Assembly: GCA_031260045.1 (NCBI GenBank)
Contig: JAIRKO010000050.1
Location: 1 to 39,355, forward strand
Direction of reading: 5' to 3'
DNA: 39,355 bases
Source of the DNA: Dysgonamonadaceae bacterium
Lineage (GTDB): Bacteria > Bacteroidota > Bacteroidia > Bacteroidales > Azobacteroidaceae
How positions within the stretch are numbered: position 1 is the first letter of the stretch; the number at the start of each line of letters is the position of its first letter. Below the pieces are notes generated by a model that was not told the DNA's origin, ran no database searches, and saw only the letters and a program-made list of their open reading frames with translations. Positions 25,727 to 34,739 of the stretch are shown here, in pieces. The position numbers and the translations under genes are program-made.

Positions 25727-25754
25727 TGGTATTGGGTATTGGTTAATGTTTGCG

Positions 25755-25762
25755 CAAATATA
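25755..25762 (-). promoter_or_regulatory. Probable -7 box of the Rpn-family gene
   Basis: TATATTTG on the minus strand, a TAnnTTTG match, 29 nt upstream of the start at 25726. There is no good -33 element. Confidence 0.4.
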
Positions 25763-25799
25763 AATCTATTTTTTGAAATAAGCAGTACATTTTTCTTCT

Positions 25800-25825
25800 A
25801 AAAATACCATATTTGAGGTATTTTT
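25800..25825. promoter_or_regulatory. Perfect 9-bp dyad between divergent promoters
   Basis: AAAAATACC (25800-25808) and GGTATTTTT (25817-25825) are exact inverted copies with an 8-nt centre. The site lies between the Rpn promoter (minus) and the promoter of the gene at 26001 (plus), so it could be an operator for either. Confidence 0.4.
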
Positions 25826-25857
25826 ACTAATCATGATACATAAACAATGAATTTTTG

Positions 25858-25887
25858 TTTGCAATTTATAAAAATGCATTACTTTTG
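25858..25887 (+). promoter_or_regulatory. Promoter of the Ig-like T9SS protein gene
   Basis: TTTG at 25858-25861, then 18 nt, then TACTTTTG at 25880-25887. The -7 box is a full match and the spacing is one short of the usual 19-21. It predicts a leader of about 105 nt. Confidence 0.55.
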
Positions 25888-26000
25888 TAGTTCATTTATC
25901 GTTAATTGTAATTCGTAATCTGTGAATTTCAAATTTTTATACGATTATATAAAGGTTTTAGTATATTGTTTTTGAAGGAGTAATTTAATTTTATTTTGTT

Positions 26001-29000
26001 ATGAAAAAGATTTATTTGAGTTTATTAGTGTTTTTTATCAGCGCATCGGTTTTTGCCGCCGGCTGGTTTCAGGATTTTTCATCGGGAAGACCGAGTATTT
26101 ACACTTCGGAAAATGAAAATACGGCGCCTGATGATGAATGGTATATTACGGGAATAAGCGGTTTATTTTCCAATAGTGGATGGAAAGTTCAGTGGAGTTA
26201 CGACCAAGGCTTAAAGCCTGCTGGTTCGTTTATTTTTTTGGATGGAGTAAGTAGTGTTGGTGACCTCACCGAATTTTCGTTGGTAAGTCCGGCATTTACG
26301 CCTACGGATGCCACCGATTTATATTATAGAATTCAGGAAATCAAAGTTTCCGATTACCCCGACGCAGGCGCCGAAGAACTTTATCTGGAAATTGCCAGAA
26401 AAATAGATAATATCTGGACATGGACAAACACAACCAATGTACTTGCCGATTTGGTCGGGCATAATGTTTCGACAACAGCGGCGACTGTTTTACATGCGAA
26501 TTTAAGCGATTATGCCGATCAGCCAATTAAAATCCGTTTTCGGGGAACAATAGCTACAGGAAATTTTGTCGCAGTGATTTACAGCGTAGCATTAGTTAAT
26601 AATACGGTTACGGATTTAGCGGTGAGCGCATCCCCAAATATTATCTCTCAAATTCCGAAACACCACGCCGGACAGGCTTTAAATGCTTCGAACGTTTCCG
26701 TACAAAACCAAGGAGGGCAAGCCGTTGCGACCGGTGCGGCAACCGTAACAGCAAGCGTTGCCGGTAGCGACATTGCAACAGCAAGCGTTTCGGCTTTGCA
26801 GCCATTGGAGTTATCCTCAACGTTGACTTTCACTCCGGCTTTTGCACCGCAATCTTTTGGAGAGTATCAATTTCAATACGCCTTAACGAATGACGATAAT
26901 AATGCCAACAATACGGCAACGTCGAATACATTCGTGGTTACGCCCAATACATTTGCTTCAGACGCCGGTACGGTGGAGAGTACTACCTCTAATCAGTACG
27001 GTGATATAGGAAAAAAATTCACATTAACGGAGAGCGAGAGGATAGAATCCATTTCGTTAGGGTGGGGAAAACTTTCCACCGATCCGGTCAGTTCGGATTT
27101 TCAATGGGTGATCTATCAATTGAATGCAGACGGCAGTTTGGCAAGTACAACGCCGGTTCATACTTCGTCCGGTACGCTTACCCGTCCAAACAATGCAACC
27201 ACGCCTCCCAACGACCGTGTAGCTACTTTTGAAACCTATCCGGTTGGACAGAACTTGGAAGCAGGAAGTTATATTTTTGGCGTCAAGAAATCGGCAAACG
27301 TGGGGCTTGGATCATCTGTAGATGATCACAGCGTTTATTATTCTATTGACGAGGGCGTATTGACGCCTAATTACGGTCAAAATTTGCTAATTCGCGTCAA
27401 CACGGCTTCCGACATCACGCTTTCCCCGCCTGTCGCTACCAGGGCGGTAGGCATTAACGATACGATTTTTATCGGAGGGTCTGCCGTAACGGGGCTTGCT
27501 GCTTCTCCCGAAATCGCAATCGTCAAAAAAGACGGTAGTGCGCAGGTAGCGGGTATTTTCGCTTCTTATGCCGCCAATAAAGTAACGGTTGCTCACAACA
27601 CTTTTGAATATAATACGGAATATACGGTAACGATTCCGGCAAATACCCTTACGGGATATCCAGCGGCGCTGAGTTGGTCGTTTACCACCGTAGCCCCGCT
27701 TGAGGCAAAAATATTCTCTCCGGCTAATAATGCGGAGAATATAGTTCCGGATGCACCGATTACCGTAACTTTCGATCGGGATATTCCGGCAGGAAGTTCG
27801 TTTTCGGGCATTACCATTGCAACAGACGAAGCGACGCCTGTTTCCGTAGCCGATGTATCCGCTACGTTTGAAGGCAGCGTGTTAACCATCGCTCATGCTC
27901 CTTTTGCAATAGGCAAGAAATACAAAGTAACTATTCCAGCTACGGCTAACAATGAATTGACGGAGGCGGTTTCTTGGGTATTTACAACCGTACAGCCTTT
28001 TGGTCTTGCGTCTACCAATCCTTATTTTCCGGCAGATGGGGATACCGAAATTGATTTGCCTCTCAACAATATTAGAGTAATTTTCAACCAACCGGTGAAT
28101 ACGGCGAGCACGCTGAACGGAATTACGATAAATGGCGTTCCCGTTCCCGTAGCGTCAACAACGATTGGCATAGGAAATCAGAATAATCGGGTAACTATTA
28201 ATACTTCCAACATTATATTTGAACCCAACACGATTTATACGGTAGTTATCCCTGCCGGCGCTATTTCGGGATATGATGAGGTAATTACCTGGTCGTTTTC
28301 TAAGCTGGAAATAGCAGTCGTAGGTACCCTGCCTAACGACAGTGCCAAAGATGTATCCTTAGATACGGAAATATCGGTGGAATTTAATAAATCCGTCTTT
28401 AAAAACGGTTTCCCGCCTATTCCCACTATTACAGCAGAAGGCGCTCCGATAGCCGGCGTTAGCTATGAGGTAGATACCGTAAATAATCATAAAGTGATTA
28501 TTTCGCATACCGAAGCATTGGCGCCGGAAACGGAATACACCGTAACTCTTCCCGCCGAAGCCGTTGGGGCTTGGGGCGAAGATATTGTATGGAAATTCAC
28601 CACAGGCGCAGGCGCATCCGAGCTTCAAATTGTCGGCTTTACGCCTGTGGATAGCGCGGAAAATGTGGCTGTGCTTCACACCGTTGAAATAACTTTCAAC
28701 AATCCGATTACGCTCGGCAATACCGACGCCATCAGGATTAACGATGATGCGCCGACTTCGGTAACCGTCCAAAACGATACCCGATTGAGACTGAACCATG
28801 CCGCTTTCGCTCCGAATACGGAATATACGGTAACCATTCCCGCCGGTTCGGTGGTCGGATACGACAGCGATACGAGTTGGACATTCACGACGGTACCCGC
28901 ACTCGTTTATACGACCTCGCCCGCCAATGATGCAATCGACGTCGCTTTGGACGCTCCTTTGCAAATTGGATTTAACAGAGAGCCTTTGCGTCCGCGACTT

Positions 29001-29468
29001 GGTTCGCCTAATATTACTGTTACAGGGGATAATGGCGAAACCATAACGGTTTCCGGCAATACATGGAACGCATCGGGCGACACCCTGACGATTGCCCATG
29101 CACCTTTTGATCCCGGCGTGAATTATACGGTAACTGTTGTTGCTACGTCTATCGTCGACCTGAACGACTGGAGTAGCGAGCAATCGGATATTGTTTGGTC
29201 GTTCACTACGGCGTCGCAAGGCGCCGGAATTCAAACCGTTAAAGATGTAAACGGGGTTTATCCTACATTTTCGCACGGCGAGATAACGGTGATTTCCAAT
29301 CCGGGTTCGCGGATTAAAATCGTGGATATAACCGGTGCGGTTCAGGCTACTTATCGCTCGGCGGACAAGCAATCCGTTATCCGTTTGGATGCTGCACCCG
29401 GCGTTTATTTTGTGGTGATTGAAACCGGTAAATCGGCGGCTGCCTACAAGATTGTTCTGCAAAAATAA
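26001..29468 (+). CDS. T9SS-secreted protein with about six SbsA-type Ig-like (Big_5) repeats
   Basis: A 1155-residue surface protein with signal peptide MKKIYLSLLVFFISASVFAA. Residues about 21-200 form a jelly-roll-like module (WFQDFSSGRPSIYTSEN), and about 200-315 a CARDB-like module (VTDLAVSASPNIISQIPKHH). Residues about 320-465 form a further beta module. Six Ig-like repeats of roughly 95 residues then run from about 470 to 1070. Each has an xTVTIPAxxxxxY pattern and ends in WxFTT, as in NTEYTVTIPAGSVVGYDSDT. The last 75 residues are a T9SS sorting tail (SNPGSRIKIVDITGAVQATY, APGVYFVVIETG). Such chains act as extended stalks for adhesion or for holding other domains; there is no catalytic domain. 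The repeats differ enough in sequence to be old. A long hairpin follows the gene. Confidence 0.85.
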   Translation: MKKIYLSLLVFFISASVFAAGWFQDFSSGRPSIYTSENENTAPDDEWYITGISGLFSNSGWKVQWSYDQGLKPAGSFIFLDGVSSVGDLTEFSLVSPAFTPTDATDLYYRIQEIKVSDYPDAGAEELYLEIARKIDNIWTWTNTTNVLADLVGHNVSTTAATVLHANLSDYADQPIKIRFRGTIATGNFVAVIYSVALVNNTVTDLAVSASPNIISQIPKHHAGQALNASNVSVQNQGGQAVATGAATVTASVAGSDIATASVSALQPLELSSTLTFTPAFAPQSFGEYQFQYALTNDDNNANNTATSNTFVVTPNTFASDAGTVESTTSNQYGDIGKKFTLTESERIESISLGWGKLSTDPVSSDFQWVIYQLNADGSLASTTPVHTSSGTLTRPNNATTPPNDRVATFETYPVGQNLEAGSYIFGVKKSANVGLGSSVDDHSVYYSIDEGVLTPNYGQNLLIRVNTASDITLSPPVATRAVGINDTIFIGGSAVTGLAASPEIAIVKKDGSAQVAGIFASYAANKVTVAHNTFEYNTEYTVTIPANTLTGYPAALSWSFTTVAPLEAKIFSPANNAENIVPDAPITVTFDRDIPAGSSFSGITIATDEATPVSVADVSATFEGSVLTIAHAPFAIGKKYKVTIPATANNELTEAVSWVFTTVQPFGLASTNPYFPADGDTEIDLPLNNIRVIFNQPVNTASTLNGITINGVPVPVASTTIGIGNQNNRVTINTSNIIFEPNTIYTVVIPAGAISGYDEVITWSFSKLEIAVVGTLPNDSAKDVSLDTEISVEFNKSVFKNGFPPIPTITAEGAPIAGVSYEVDTVNNHKVIISHTEALAPETEYTVTLPAEAVGAWGEDIVWKFTTGAGASELQIVGFTPVDSAENVAVLHTVEITFNNPITLGNTDAIRINDDAPTSVTVQNDTRLRLNHAAFAPNTEYTVTIPAGSVVGYDSDTSWTFTTVPALVYTTSPANDAIDVALDAPLQIGFNREPLRPRLGSPNITVTGDNGETITVSGNTWNASGDTLTIAHAPFDPGVNYTVTVVATSIVDLNDWSSEQSDIVWSFTTASQGAGIQTVKDVNGVYPTFSHGEITVISNPGSRIKIVDITGAVQATYRSADKQSVIRLDAAPGVYFVVIETGKSAAAYKIVLQK

Positions 29469-29490
29469 CGAACAATAATTAGGGAACTAA

Positions 29491-29554
29491 AAAAGTTAAG
29501 AACTAAGAACCAAGAGTTGCGTGACGCGGCGGAGGTTCTTAGTTTTTAACTTTT
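29491..29554 (+). terminator. 21-bp stem hairpin after the Ig-like protein gene
   Basis: Positions 29491-29511 pair with 29534-29554 over 21 bp with one G-U position and a 22-nt loop, followed by AATTCTTTATCTTTT. The arms contain GTTAAGAACTAAGAACC, so the structure is built from the same AACTAAGAAC words seen near mutL and hemW. It probably ends the transcript that starts near 25893. Confidence 0.6.
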
Positions 29555-29667
29555 AATTCTTTATCTTTTAAGTAAATATTGATAGATTACTTCACATTCT
29601 TTTATAAATGTTGTATTTACCTCTCTCTGTAATTTATTTATATAACACAGAGTTACACAGAGAAACG

Positions 29668-29687
29668 GTGAAGCAATCCAGAAAAAA
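29668..29687. repeat. Single arm of the GAAGCAATCCAGAA repeat
   Basis: GGTGAAGCAATCCAGAAAAA matches the right end of the element at 20743-20841 and the GGTGAAGCAATCC of 15471-15483. No left arm is found nearby. It is preceded by CACAGAGTTACACAGAGA, a common dispersed intergenic phrase. Confidence 0.45.
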
Positions 29688-29729
29688 TTTTAAAAAATAA
29701 TATAATTAAATTCTTAATATCTTTTTATC

Positions 29730-32700
29730 ATGAAACATCTATTATTATCACTCCTATTTTTTTCCATTCCTCTTACCCTGCAAAGCCAATCGCTTACAAT
29801 TATCGAAAGCGACAACGGGGGCATTTATCCACACGCGATTTCGACCGACGGGCGATACGTAGTCGGACAGGTCGGTTTGGGAACTTCAACGGTAGGGCAT
29901 CACACATTTGTATGGTCTGCGGCGGATGGTTTGGTTGAATGGGATCAAAATGCGGCAAATCGCGACGGCTTGGGGTCTACCGGCGTTTCCGTTTCATTAA
30001 ACGGGCGTGTGGTCGGCATGTCGCCCGATACCGCGCATATGCTGATAACCGACTACGCTGAAAAGGAAAAGCCTACCGAACCCCTGTATTTTCCTTTAAT
30101 TACGGCGTCTTTCAGGGATTACGCTGCGGAAGCGTGGACTACGCTGCCGCTTTTGCCCGATATAAAACCGCTTTCTTATGGTTTCGGAAGCCGGACATAC
30201 GATATTTCCGACGACGGGAATATCATTGTCGGCGGTCAAACGCCGGGCGGTCAAAGTCAGCGTTTCTCAGCCGGTTACTGGGATGTGAGCAATCCCGCAC
30301 AAATCGTGTATCAGCCTTTGTTGACCAATGCCGCGCCGGGTTATGGTTCGGTAGCGAGCGCCATTTCCGGCGAAGGACAGGTAATTGGCGGTCAGGAAAC
30401 CGATAACGGCAACAACTACACGGTGCTTTGGATAAACGGCGAGAAAAAGCGCATCGCCGCCACTTCGGGCGAACCGGTGAACGCCATCAGCCGCAACGGC
30501 GCGTACGCTGTTTTCCAAAACGACCTGCGAGCCGTTATATACGCGGTAGACAAGGAGGAATTGACCCGTTTGGATGCGGGTGCGGAGGTATCTACGCCGC
30601 TTGCCGTTTCCGACAACGGCGTGGTGGTCGGTTATTGGAACAACAATTTCACCCTTACCGGCGAAAAGCGCAAAGCGTTTATCTATTCCCCTGCGCTCGG
30701 AATGCTTGCGCTGGAAAGTTTCCTGAACAGCCGCAACATCGCTTCCCCGCTGGATTCTATTTTGGTGGCGAGCGGCATTTCAGCCGACGGCAGGGCGGTT
30801 ACCGGATTTGGTATGAAGAACGGCAAAGTGGTGGGTTTCTACGTCGAAATACCCGAAATTTCCGGAAACCTGCTTCCCATACGGAATATCGCCGTGAATA
30901 CGCCGGTTTACGGAACGGCGGAACTGACGTGGGACGCGCCCGAAATTTCGGATGAAAACACACCGGTAACCGCTTATCGCATCTACGAAAGTGAAACCTT
31001 GCTCGAAACGGTCGACGCCTCAACACGCCGTTTCACTTTGACCGCCATTCCGGACGGAACTTATCTTTATTCCGTCAAAGCGGTATACGGGCAAACAGAG
31101 GCTATCGCGGGGAAAACGGTTACGCTCACGATGAGCAAAAAAACGATCCCGTTCTACGATCCATTCAGCGATTATCAGCCGGGCGGCTATGTGGCTGATT
31201 TGGGTCGCATTTTGGAAGAAATTCCGCTAAGCACAGGCGGTTGGGATGTTTCGGCGCATACGGTTCCTTTCAGCGACACGTGGAAAATCAACCAGTCGGG
31301 TCGTCCGCCCTATTCGGCGAGGTTTGTCGCTCCGCTATCGGGCGAATACAGCGAATCGCTTAGTTCGCCGTTCTTTGATTTGCGGGAAGCCGAAGATTTA
31401 TTCCTCGCTTTTGAGGTGGGCATTCCAAAAACGCCTGCGCCCAACAGGGAAAGGTTGGCGGTGGAAATATACGACGGCGAAAACTGGCGCGGGGTGGATA
31501 CAATCCCTGCCGACGGAGGGACAGCCCTTTATACCAATTTTTATTACGATGTGAGCGAATATGCTGGCAAAGATAACGCCCGTATCCGTTTCCGGTGCTT
31601 CGGAACGGCAAGCACGGGCATCAACTGGTTTGTCGAAAATGTGGAACTGACCGACGGCGCGAGTCGCATTGTCGTAAAACCGCCCTTGGTCGTGCAATCC
31701 CATTCGGCTACGGACACTACGGTTCACATCAACTGGTCGGATCCTTACGGAAATGTGTCTCTGCGCTATCTGTTTGACGATAACGCTTACGGCGCGTTGG
31801 GCAATGATAAATATCCCTACATCGTCGCCAATATGTATCCGGCGGAAGATTTGAGCGCTTACGAGGGATATCGGCTAACTTCCGTTTCATTTTGGCGGAC
31901 GACCAATGAGGCTTTGCCCCCGTCGGCGGCTCAGGCTAAATTCCGCTGGTTTGTTTCGCAGGGCGGGGAACGGCTGTTTGCCGACGAGGTGATTAATCCG
32001 AAACTCATGTGGAATACCGTTCGGCTCGACGAACCGATTGCCGTTGATGTAAGTAAGCCGCTCTATTACGGGGTCGAAATAACGGAAGCCGACCCGAATG
32101 ATTTTCCGATAGGTTCGGGGGCTTATTATGTACTGGGCGAAACGGAGATGGCATTCCTCACCAAAATAGACGGCAGGGGCAACCTCTATTCGGAAAACGG
32201 CGGCGAAACTTGGAAAAAAGTATCGGACGACGGCGGTGATTTTATTTACGACCTTTTCTGTATCCGCGCTACGTTGTCCAAAGATCCCGAATTATTTTCT
32301 TCTTTAACCGCGCGGCGTATTTTGGGATATAAAATTTACCGCAACGGACAAAGCCTGTTGGAAGAAGAGCAGGGCGGGGATTATTCCGTTCAGCTAAACA
32401 ATTTTACCGACGTCAATCCGCCTGCGGGCGAACTTTGCTATACGGTAAAAGCCTTGTATGCCGATTATGAAGGGAATACGCTTTCCGAAGGAACGACCGG
32501 GTGCGTTACGGTAACCGCGATACAGCCGGTTCAAAAAACAGGTCGGTGGAGCGTTTATCCGAATCCGGCGAAACGAAACGAAGTAATTCGGGTGGAAGTT
32601 GATACGGAGCAAATCGGTCGTTCCATCCGCCTTTACGACCTTGCGGGAAAAGCGGTGAAAGAAATCCGTACAAACGCCCGCGTAACGCCGCTCAAACTAA

Positions 32701-32768
32701 ATGTAGCGCAGGGAATCTATATTCTGGAAATTACGAATGGTGAAAAATTGAAACTGATTGTGGAATAA
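29730..32768 (+). CDS. T9SS-secreted HAF-repeat protein, paralogue of the gene at 21889
   Basis: A 1012-residue protein with signal peptide MKHLLLSLLFFSIPLTLQSQ. HAF-type repeats fill about 20-375 (HAISTDGRYVVGQVGLGTST, HTFVWSAADGLVEW). A fibronectin type III domain follows at about 378-470 (AELTWDAPEISDENTPVTAY), then a jelly-roll module at about 475-655 and a second beta module at about 660-860. That module has NLYSENGGETWKKV, the same phrase position as in the paralogue. A further fibronectin-like stretch leads to the sorting tail WSVYPNPAKRNEVIRVEV, ending LKLNVAQGIYILEITNGEKL. Order and motifs match the protein at 21889-24789, but here an extra repeat unit and a longer tail region are present. 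Extracellular, surface-associated; ligand unknown. A hairpin terminator follows at 32778. Confidence 0.85.
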   Translation: MKHLLLSLLFFSIPLTLQSQSLTIIESDNGGIYPHAISTDGRYVVGQVGLGTSTVGHHTFVWSAADGLVEWDQNAANRDGLGSTGVSVSLNGRVVGMSPDTAHMLITDYAEKEKPTEPLYFPLITASFRDYAAEAWTTLPLLPDIKPLSYGFGSRTYDISDDGNIIVGGQTPGGQSQRFSAGYWDVSNPAQIVYQPLLTNAAPGYGSVASAISGEGQVIGGQETDNGNNYTVLWINGEKKRIAATSGEPVNAISRNGAYAVFQNDLRAVIYAVDKEELTRLDAGAEVSTPLAVSDNGVVVGYWNNNFTLTGEKRKAFIYSPALGMLALESFLNSRNIASPLDSILVASGISADGRAVTGFGMKNGKVVGFYVEIPEISGNLLPIRNIAVNTPVYGTAELTWDAPEISDENTPVTAYRIYESETLLETVDASTRRFTLTAIPDGTYLYSVKAVYGQTEAIAGKTVTLTMSKKTIPFYDPFSDYQPGGYVADLGRILEEIPLSTGGWDVSAHTVPFSDTWKINQSGRPPYSARFVAPLSGEYSESLSSPFFDLREAEDLFLAFEVGIPKTPAPNRERLAVEIYDGENWRGVDTIPADGGTALYTNFYYDVSEYAGKDNARIRFRCFGTASTGINWFVENVELTDGASRIVVKPPLVVQSHSATDTTVHINWSDPYGNVSLRYLFDDNAYGALGNDKYPYIVANMYPAEDLSAYEGYRLTSVSFWRTTNEALPPSAAQAKFRWFVSQGGERLFADEVINPKLMWNTVRLDEPIAVDVSKPLYYGVEITEADPNDFPIGSGAYYVLGETEMAFLTKIDGRGNLYSENGGETWKKVSDDGGDFIYDLFCIRATLSKDPELFSSLTARRILGYKIYRNGQSLLEEEQGGDYSVQLNNFTDVNPPAGELCYTVKALYADYEGNTLSEGTTGCVTVTAIQPVQKTGRWSVYPNPAKRNEVIRVEVDTEQIGRSIRLYDLAGKAVKEIRTNARVTPLKLNVAQGIYILEITNGEKLKLIVE

Positions 32769-32777
32769 ACGAGCAGT

Positions 32778-32817
32778 AGGGGCGAGGCGAGCTTGCCCCT
32801 GTTGCTTTTATTGTTTG
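32778..32817 (+). terminator. Rho-independent terminator after the HAF-repeat protein gene
   Basis: AGGGGCGAG (32778-32786) pairs with CTTGCCCCT (32792-32800) with one G-U pair and a 5-nt loop, followed by the T-rich GTTGCTTTTATTGTTTG. It lies 10 nt after the stop at 32768. Confidence 0.75.
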
Positions 32818-33290
32818 TTGTTTGATTTATACGCCAAGCCGCAAATAACCCCCGTCATTAGATATGCCTGTTGTAAGCCTTTCGCTCTCTGTCGGTCATC
32901 AATCCAAATCTTCCTTGTGGCGCAAAGGAAACTTTGTATTAGAGTGAACTTTTGCTCGCCTCTGTAACCACGGAAAGAACAAATATCCGTTTTCTTATCT
33001 ACCACGATCTGAACCTTTATCGTATGTCGTTTTTTTACCCGAATAGTACTTTCTTTGACCTTTTGCAGGTCGTTCGATGGGTATTTCGGTACTATCCCAC
33101 AAGTACTACTTCAACTTCGGTTTCGGGGTCTATCAACGCTTTTTTGCCAGACAACCTGAATAACCCGCAACGAATCAGCACTGTTTCAACCCTCTGTATC
33201 GTTCTGCAAACGTTAGATCATTGGTGATTCCGTAACTTACGCCAATACAATCAAATGTGCGCATTCCTTATAATACTCCAACATCATGAG
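32808..33290 (-). pseudogene. Decayed IS5-like (DDE_Tnp_4) transposase
   Basis: Translating the minus strand in alternating frames gives consecutive pieces of an IS5-group transposase: IGVSYGIT, then SNVCRTIQRVETVLIRCG, LSGKKALIDPETEVEVVLV, DSTEIPIERPAKGQRKYYSG, and RHTIKVQIVVDKKTDICSFR. The last frame runs to a stop at 32808. The DSTE aspartate is the first catalytic residue. Frameshifts lie at the C run 33096-33098, the T run 33030-33036, and at least two more between about 33205 and 33270, so errors of sequencing alone are unlikely. About the first 100 residues and the IS ends are missing. It joins directly to the capsid gene near 33295. Non-functional. Confidence 0.75.
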
Positions 33291-33590
33291 AAGCAAACTT
33301 TCTGACTTGTACATCTTCATACCGAGTTTCGGAAGTCTACCTCCCGTTGAACGGATAGAATCACGTTTTTTTATCGGTAATGGAGAGTCTAACGCGACAA
33401 CATCAGCGGCGACAATCGACTTACTTACGATTGTTGAATCCCATTTATTGTCATACGACAATACGGGCGTTAACATCCCCTTAAACAGGTATGTAACAGG
33501 CGTTTTGCTGTCATTAACCTTTTCAGTAATTCCTGCTGCAATGGATTTAAACCATTTCTTTACAAATTCTACAAATAATGATGCATTCAT
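33237..33590 (-). pseudogene. Phage major capsid protein, truncated and fused to IS remnant
   Basis: The 117-codon frame begins MNASLFVEFVKKWFKSIAAG and continues with PIKKRDSIRSTGGRLPKLGM, which look like the N-terminal region of the major capsid proteins of Bacteroidetes tailed phages, normally some 330-400 residues long. From about residue 99 (position 33296) the sequence changes to LLMMLEYYKE, which belongs to the IS5-like transposase, and the frame stops at 33237. The chain therefore lacks most of the capsid fold and cannot assemble. Start and orientation agree with the decoration-like gene 13 nt upstream. The capsid call is by position and by recall of the family; moderately sure. Confidence 0.6.
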
Positions 33591-33603
33591 TTTTTACCTC
33601 CTT

Positions 33604-33990
33604 TTAATCTTGAGTGAAACGAATAAGCGGAAGAGCCACTTTGATTTCTTCCGTAATAGGGTACGGACTTACAACCTCATTAACGCTTCCGCGCACCATA
33701 ATACCTACCATCGCTTCGTCGGTTGTTACTGATGCAACAACGACCCCAACAATAGTATGATCACTTGGAAGCGAGTCATACGCTTCCCCATTCACCGGCA
33801 TAGGTTTGTAATTGTCCTTTGCCGTCTCCTTAATAACTACATGCCCGGCTCTAATTGCCTTGAGAGGAAATCCGGTTACGTCCAAAGAGCGTCCGCCGGG
33901 AATACCTTCGATGTAGTTAGTTATCGTAACACTGTCCAATCCGGCATCGAAGCCGGGAATATCAGCGTTATTTAAACTTGTAACTGCCAT
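33604..33990 (-). CDS. Probable phage head decoration-type protein
   Basis: A 128-residue beta-rich protein without signal or membrane segments (MAVTSLNNADIPGFDAGLDS, later VGIMVRGSVNEVVSPYPITE). I do not recognise a named family. Its place between a scaffold-like gene and the capsid start, its size and its beta character are those of head decoration or stabilisation proteins in tailed phages. It is 11 nt after the scaffold gene and 13 nt before the capsid start, so the three form one unit on the minus strand. Apparently intact, though with the capsid broken it has no clear use. Confidence 0.5.
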   Translation of the reverse strand: MAVTSLNNADIPGFDAGLDSVTITNYIEGIPGGRSLDVTGFPLKAIRAGHVVIKETAKDNYKPMPVNGEAYDSLPSDHTIVGVVVASVTTDEAMVGIMVRGSVNEVVSPYPITEEIKVALPLIRFTQD

Positions 33991-34001
33991 TTTTTTTTAT
34001 T

Positions 34002-34655
34002 TTAAATTAAACTGCTAACCACTTCTGTGGTCTCTTCTTTCGACGGCTCTTTTTTAGTAAAGCTGCCGCCTTTTGTTGGAACGCCCAAAGCCGCCCCTTT
34101 GGCTGCAAAATCGGCAACCAAACCGCCAACTTCCGTCGTCGTTTCGGTAACAAATTCATCGAATTCATCTTCCGTCATATCTTTTAACGATATACGACTG
34201 TACGGTTTCTTTAAGTTGTCCGGCAGACTGCTGATAACAGCATCAAGTTTCTGCTTCCGGGTTGTTTCGACTTTTTCGCCCTCCAGAGCCGTAAGTTTTT
34301 CGCTCAAAACTTTGTTTGATTCGATAATAACTTTAGCCCATGCCGGAGTTTCGGTTTTGTCGTCCGGTTCCTTATTGGGTTCGGTTTTTGTAGGCTCCGT
34401 CCCCGGTTCAGCCTTTTGCCCGTCTTTTAATCCGTGCTTTTTTTCATAGTTGCTTACAGCCGTTTGCGTGGCTTCTGTTGCCCTGCGGTCGGCTTCGGCA
34501 TCTATGACTTGTTGAAAGGTAACCCCGTCTACTGCCGGTTGTACCCCTTCTTCCGTTGTAACAGTTTTCGCTAACTTATTAGCTATCCTGCTTAATACCT
34601 TTTCGTCAACCCCCTCAAATCGGGTTTTGAGCGCGTCTAAAATTTTCTGTATCAT
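34002..34655 (-). CDS. Probable phage scaffolding protein
   Basis: A 217-residue hydrophilic, charged, mostly helical protein. It opens MIQKILDALKTRFEGVDEKV, has a Lys/Glu/Thr/Pro-rich linker at about 95-120 (EPGTEPTKTEPNKEPDDKTE), a coiled-coil part at about 125-150 (VLSEKLTALEGEKVETTRKQ), and a C-terminal basic end with a GG turn. This composition and the gene order (scaffold, decoration, capsid) are usual for procapsid scaffold proteins, which guide shell assembly and then leave. No sequence motif proves it. The start at 34655 lies about 25 nt from a -7 box. Confidence 0.55.
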   Translation of the reverse strand: MIQKILDALKTRFEGVDEKVLSRIANKLAKTVTTEEGVQPAVDGVTFQQVIDAEADRRATEATQTAVSNYEKKHGLKDGQKAEPGTEPTKTEPNKEPDDKTETPAWAKVIIESNKVLSEKLTALEGEKVETTRKQKLDAVISSLPDNLKKPYSRISLKDMTEDEFDEFVTETTTEVGGLVADFAAKGAALGVPTKGGSFTKKEPSKEETTEVVSSLI

Positions 34656-34679
34656 AAAAAATTCTTATAAATTTAATGG

Positions 34680-34687
34680 CAAAGGTA
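34680..34687 (-). promoter_or_regulatory. Promoter (-7 box) of the scaffold-capsid unit
   Basis: TACCTTTG on the minus strand, with a near-match ATTG (34709-34712) 21 nt upstream as the -33 element. That -33 element falls in the centre of the palindrome at 34701-34721. Confidence 0.5.
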
Positions 34688-34700
34688 TAAACTTTTTCTG

Positions 34701-34721
34701 AACACTTACAATATAAGTGTT
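34701..34721. promoter_or_regulatory. Palindromic operator-like site between divergent phage promoters
   Basis: AACACTTA (34701-34708) and TAAGTGTT (34714-34721) are exact inverted copies around CAATA. The site covers the -33 zone of the minus-strand promoter and the region about 11-31 nt upstream of the plus-strand -7 box, so one bound regulator could control both head-gene units. No repressor gene is in the window. Confidence 0.5.
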
Positions 34722-34731
34722 TATTTTTTTG

Positions 34732-34739
34732 TAATTTTG
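34732..34739 (+). promoter_or_regulatory. Promoter (-7 box) of the portal unit
   Basis: TAATTTTG matches TAnnTTTG, 20 nt upstream of the portal start at 34760, which would leave a leader of only about 15 nt. No TTTG is present at -33. Confidence 0.45.

Noticed and set aside
28359-29462. Long minus-strand frame of 367 codons
   Set aside because: It lies wholly antisense to the Ig-like T9SS protein and has an unnatural, Arg/Asn-rich composition; a shadow frame.
33286-33732. Plus-strand frame of 148 codons
   Set aside because: It spans two minus-strand phage genes in antisense and has no recognisable content.
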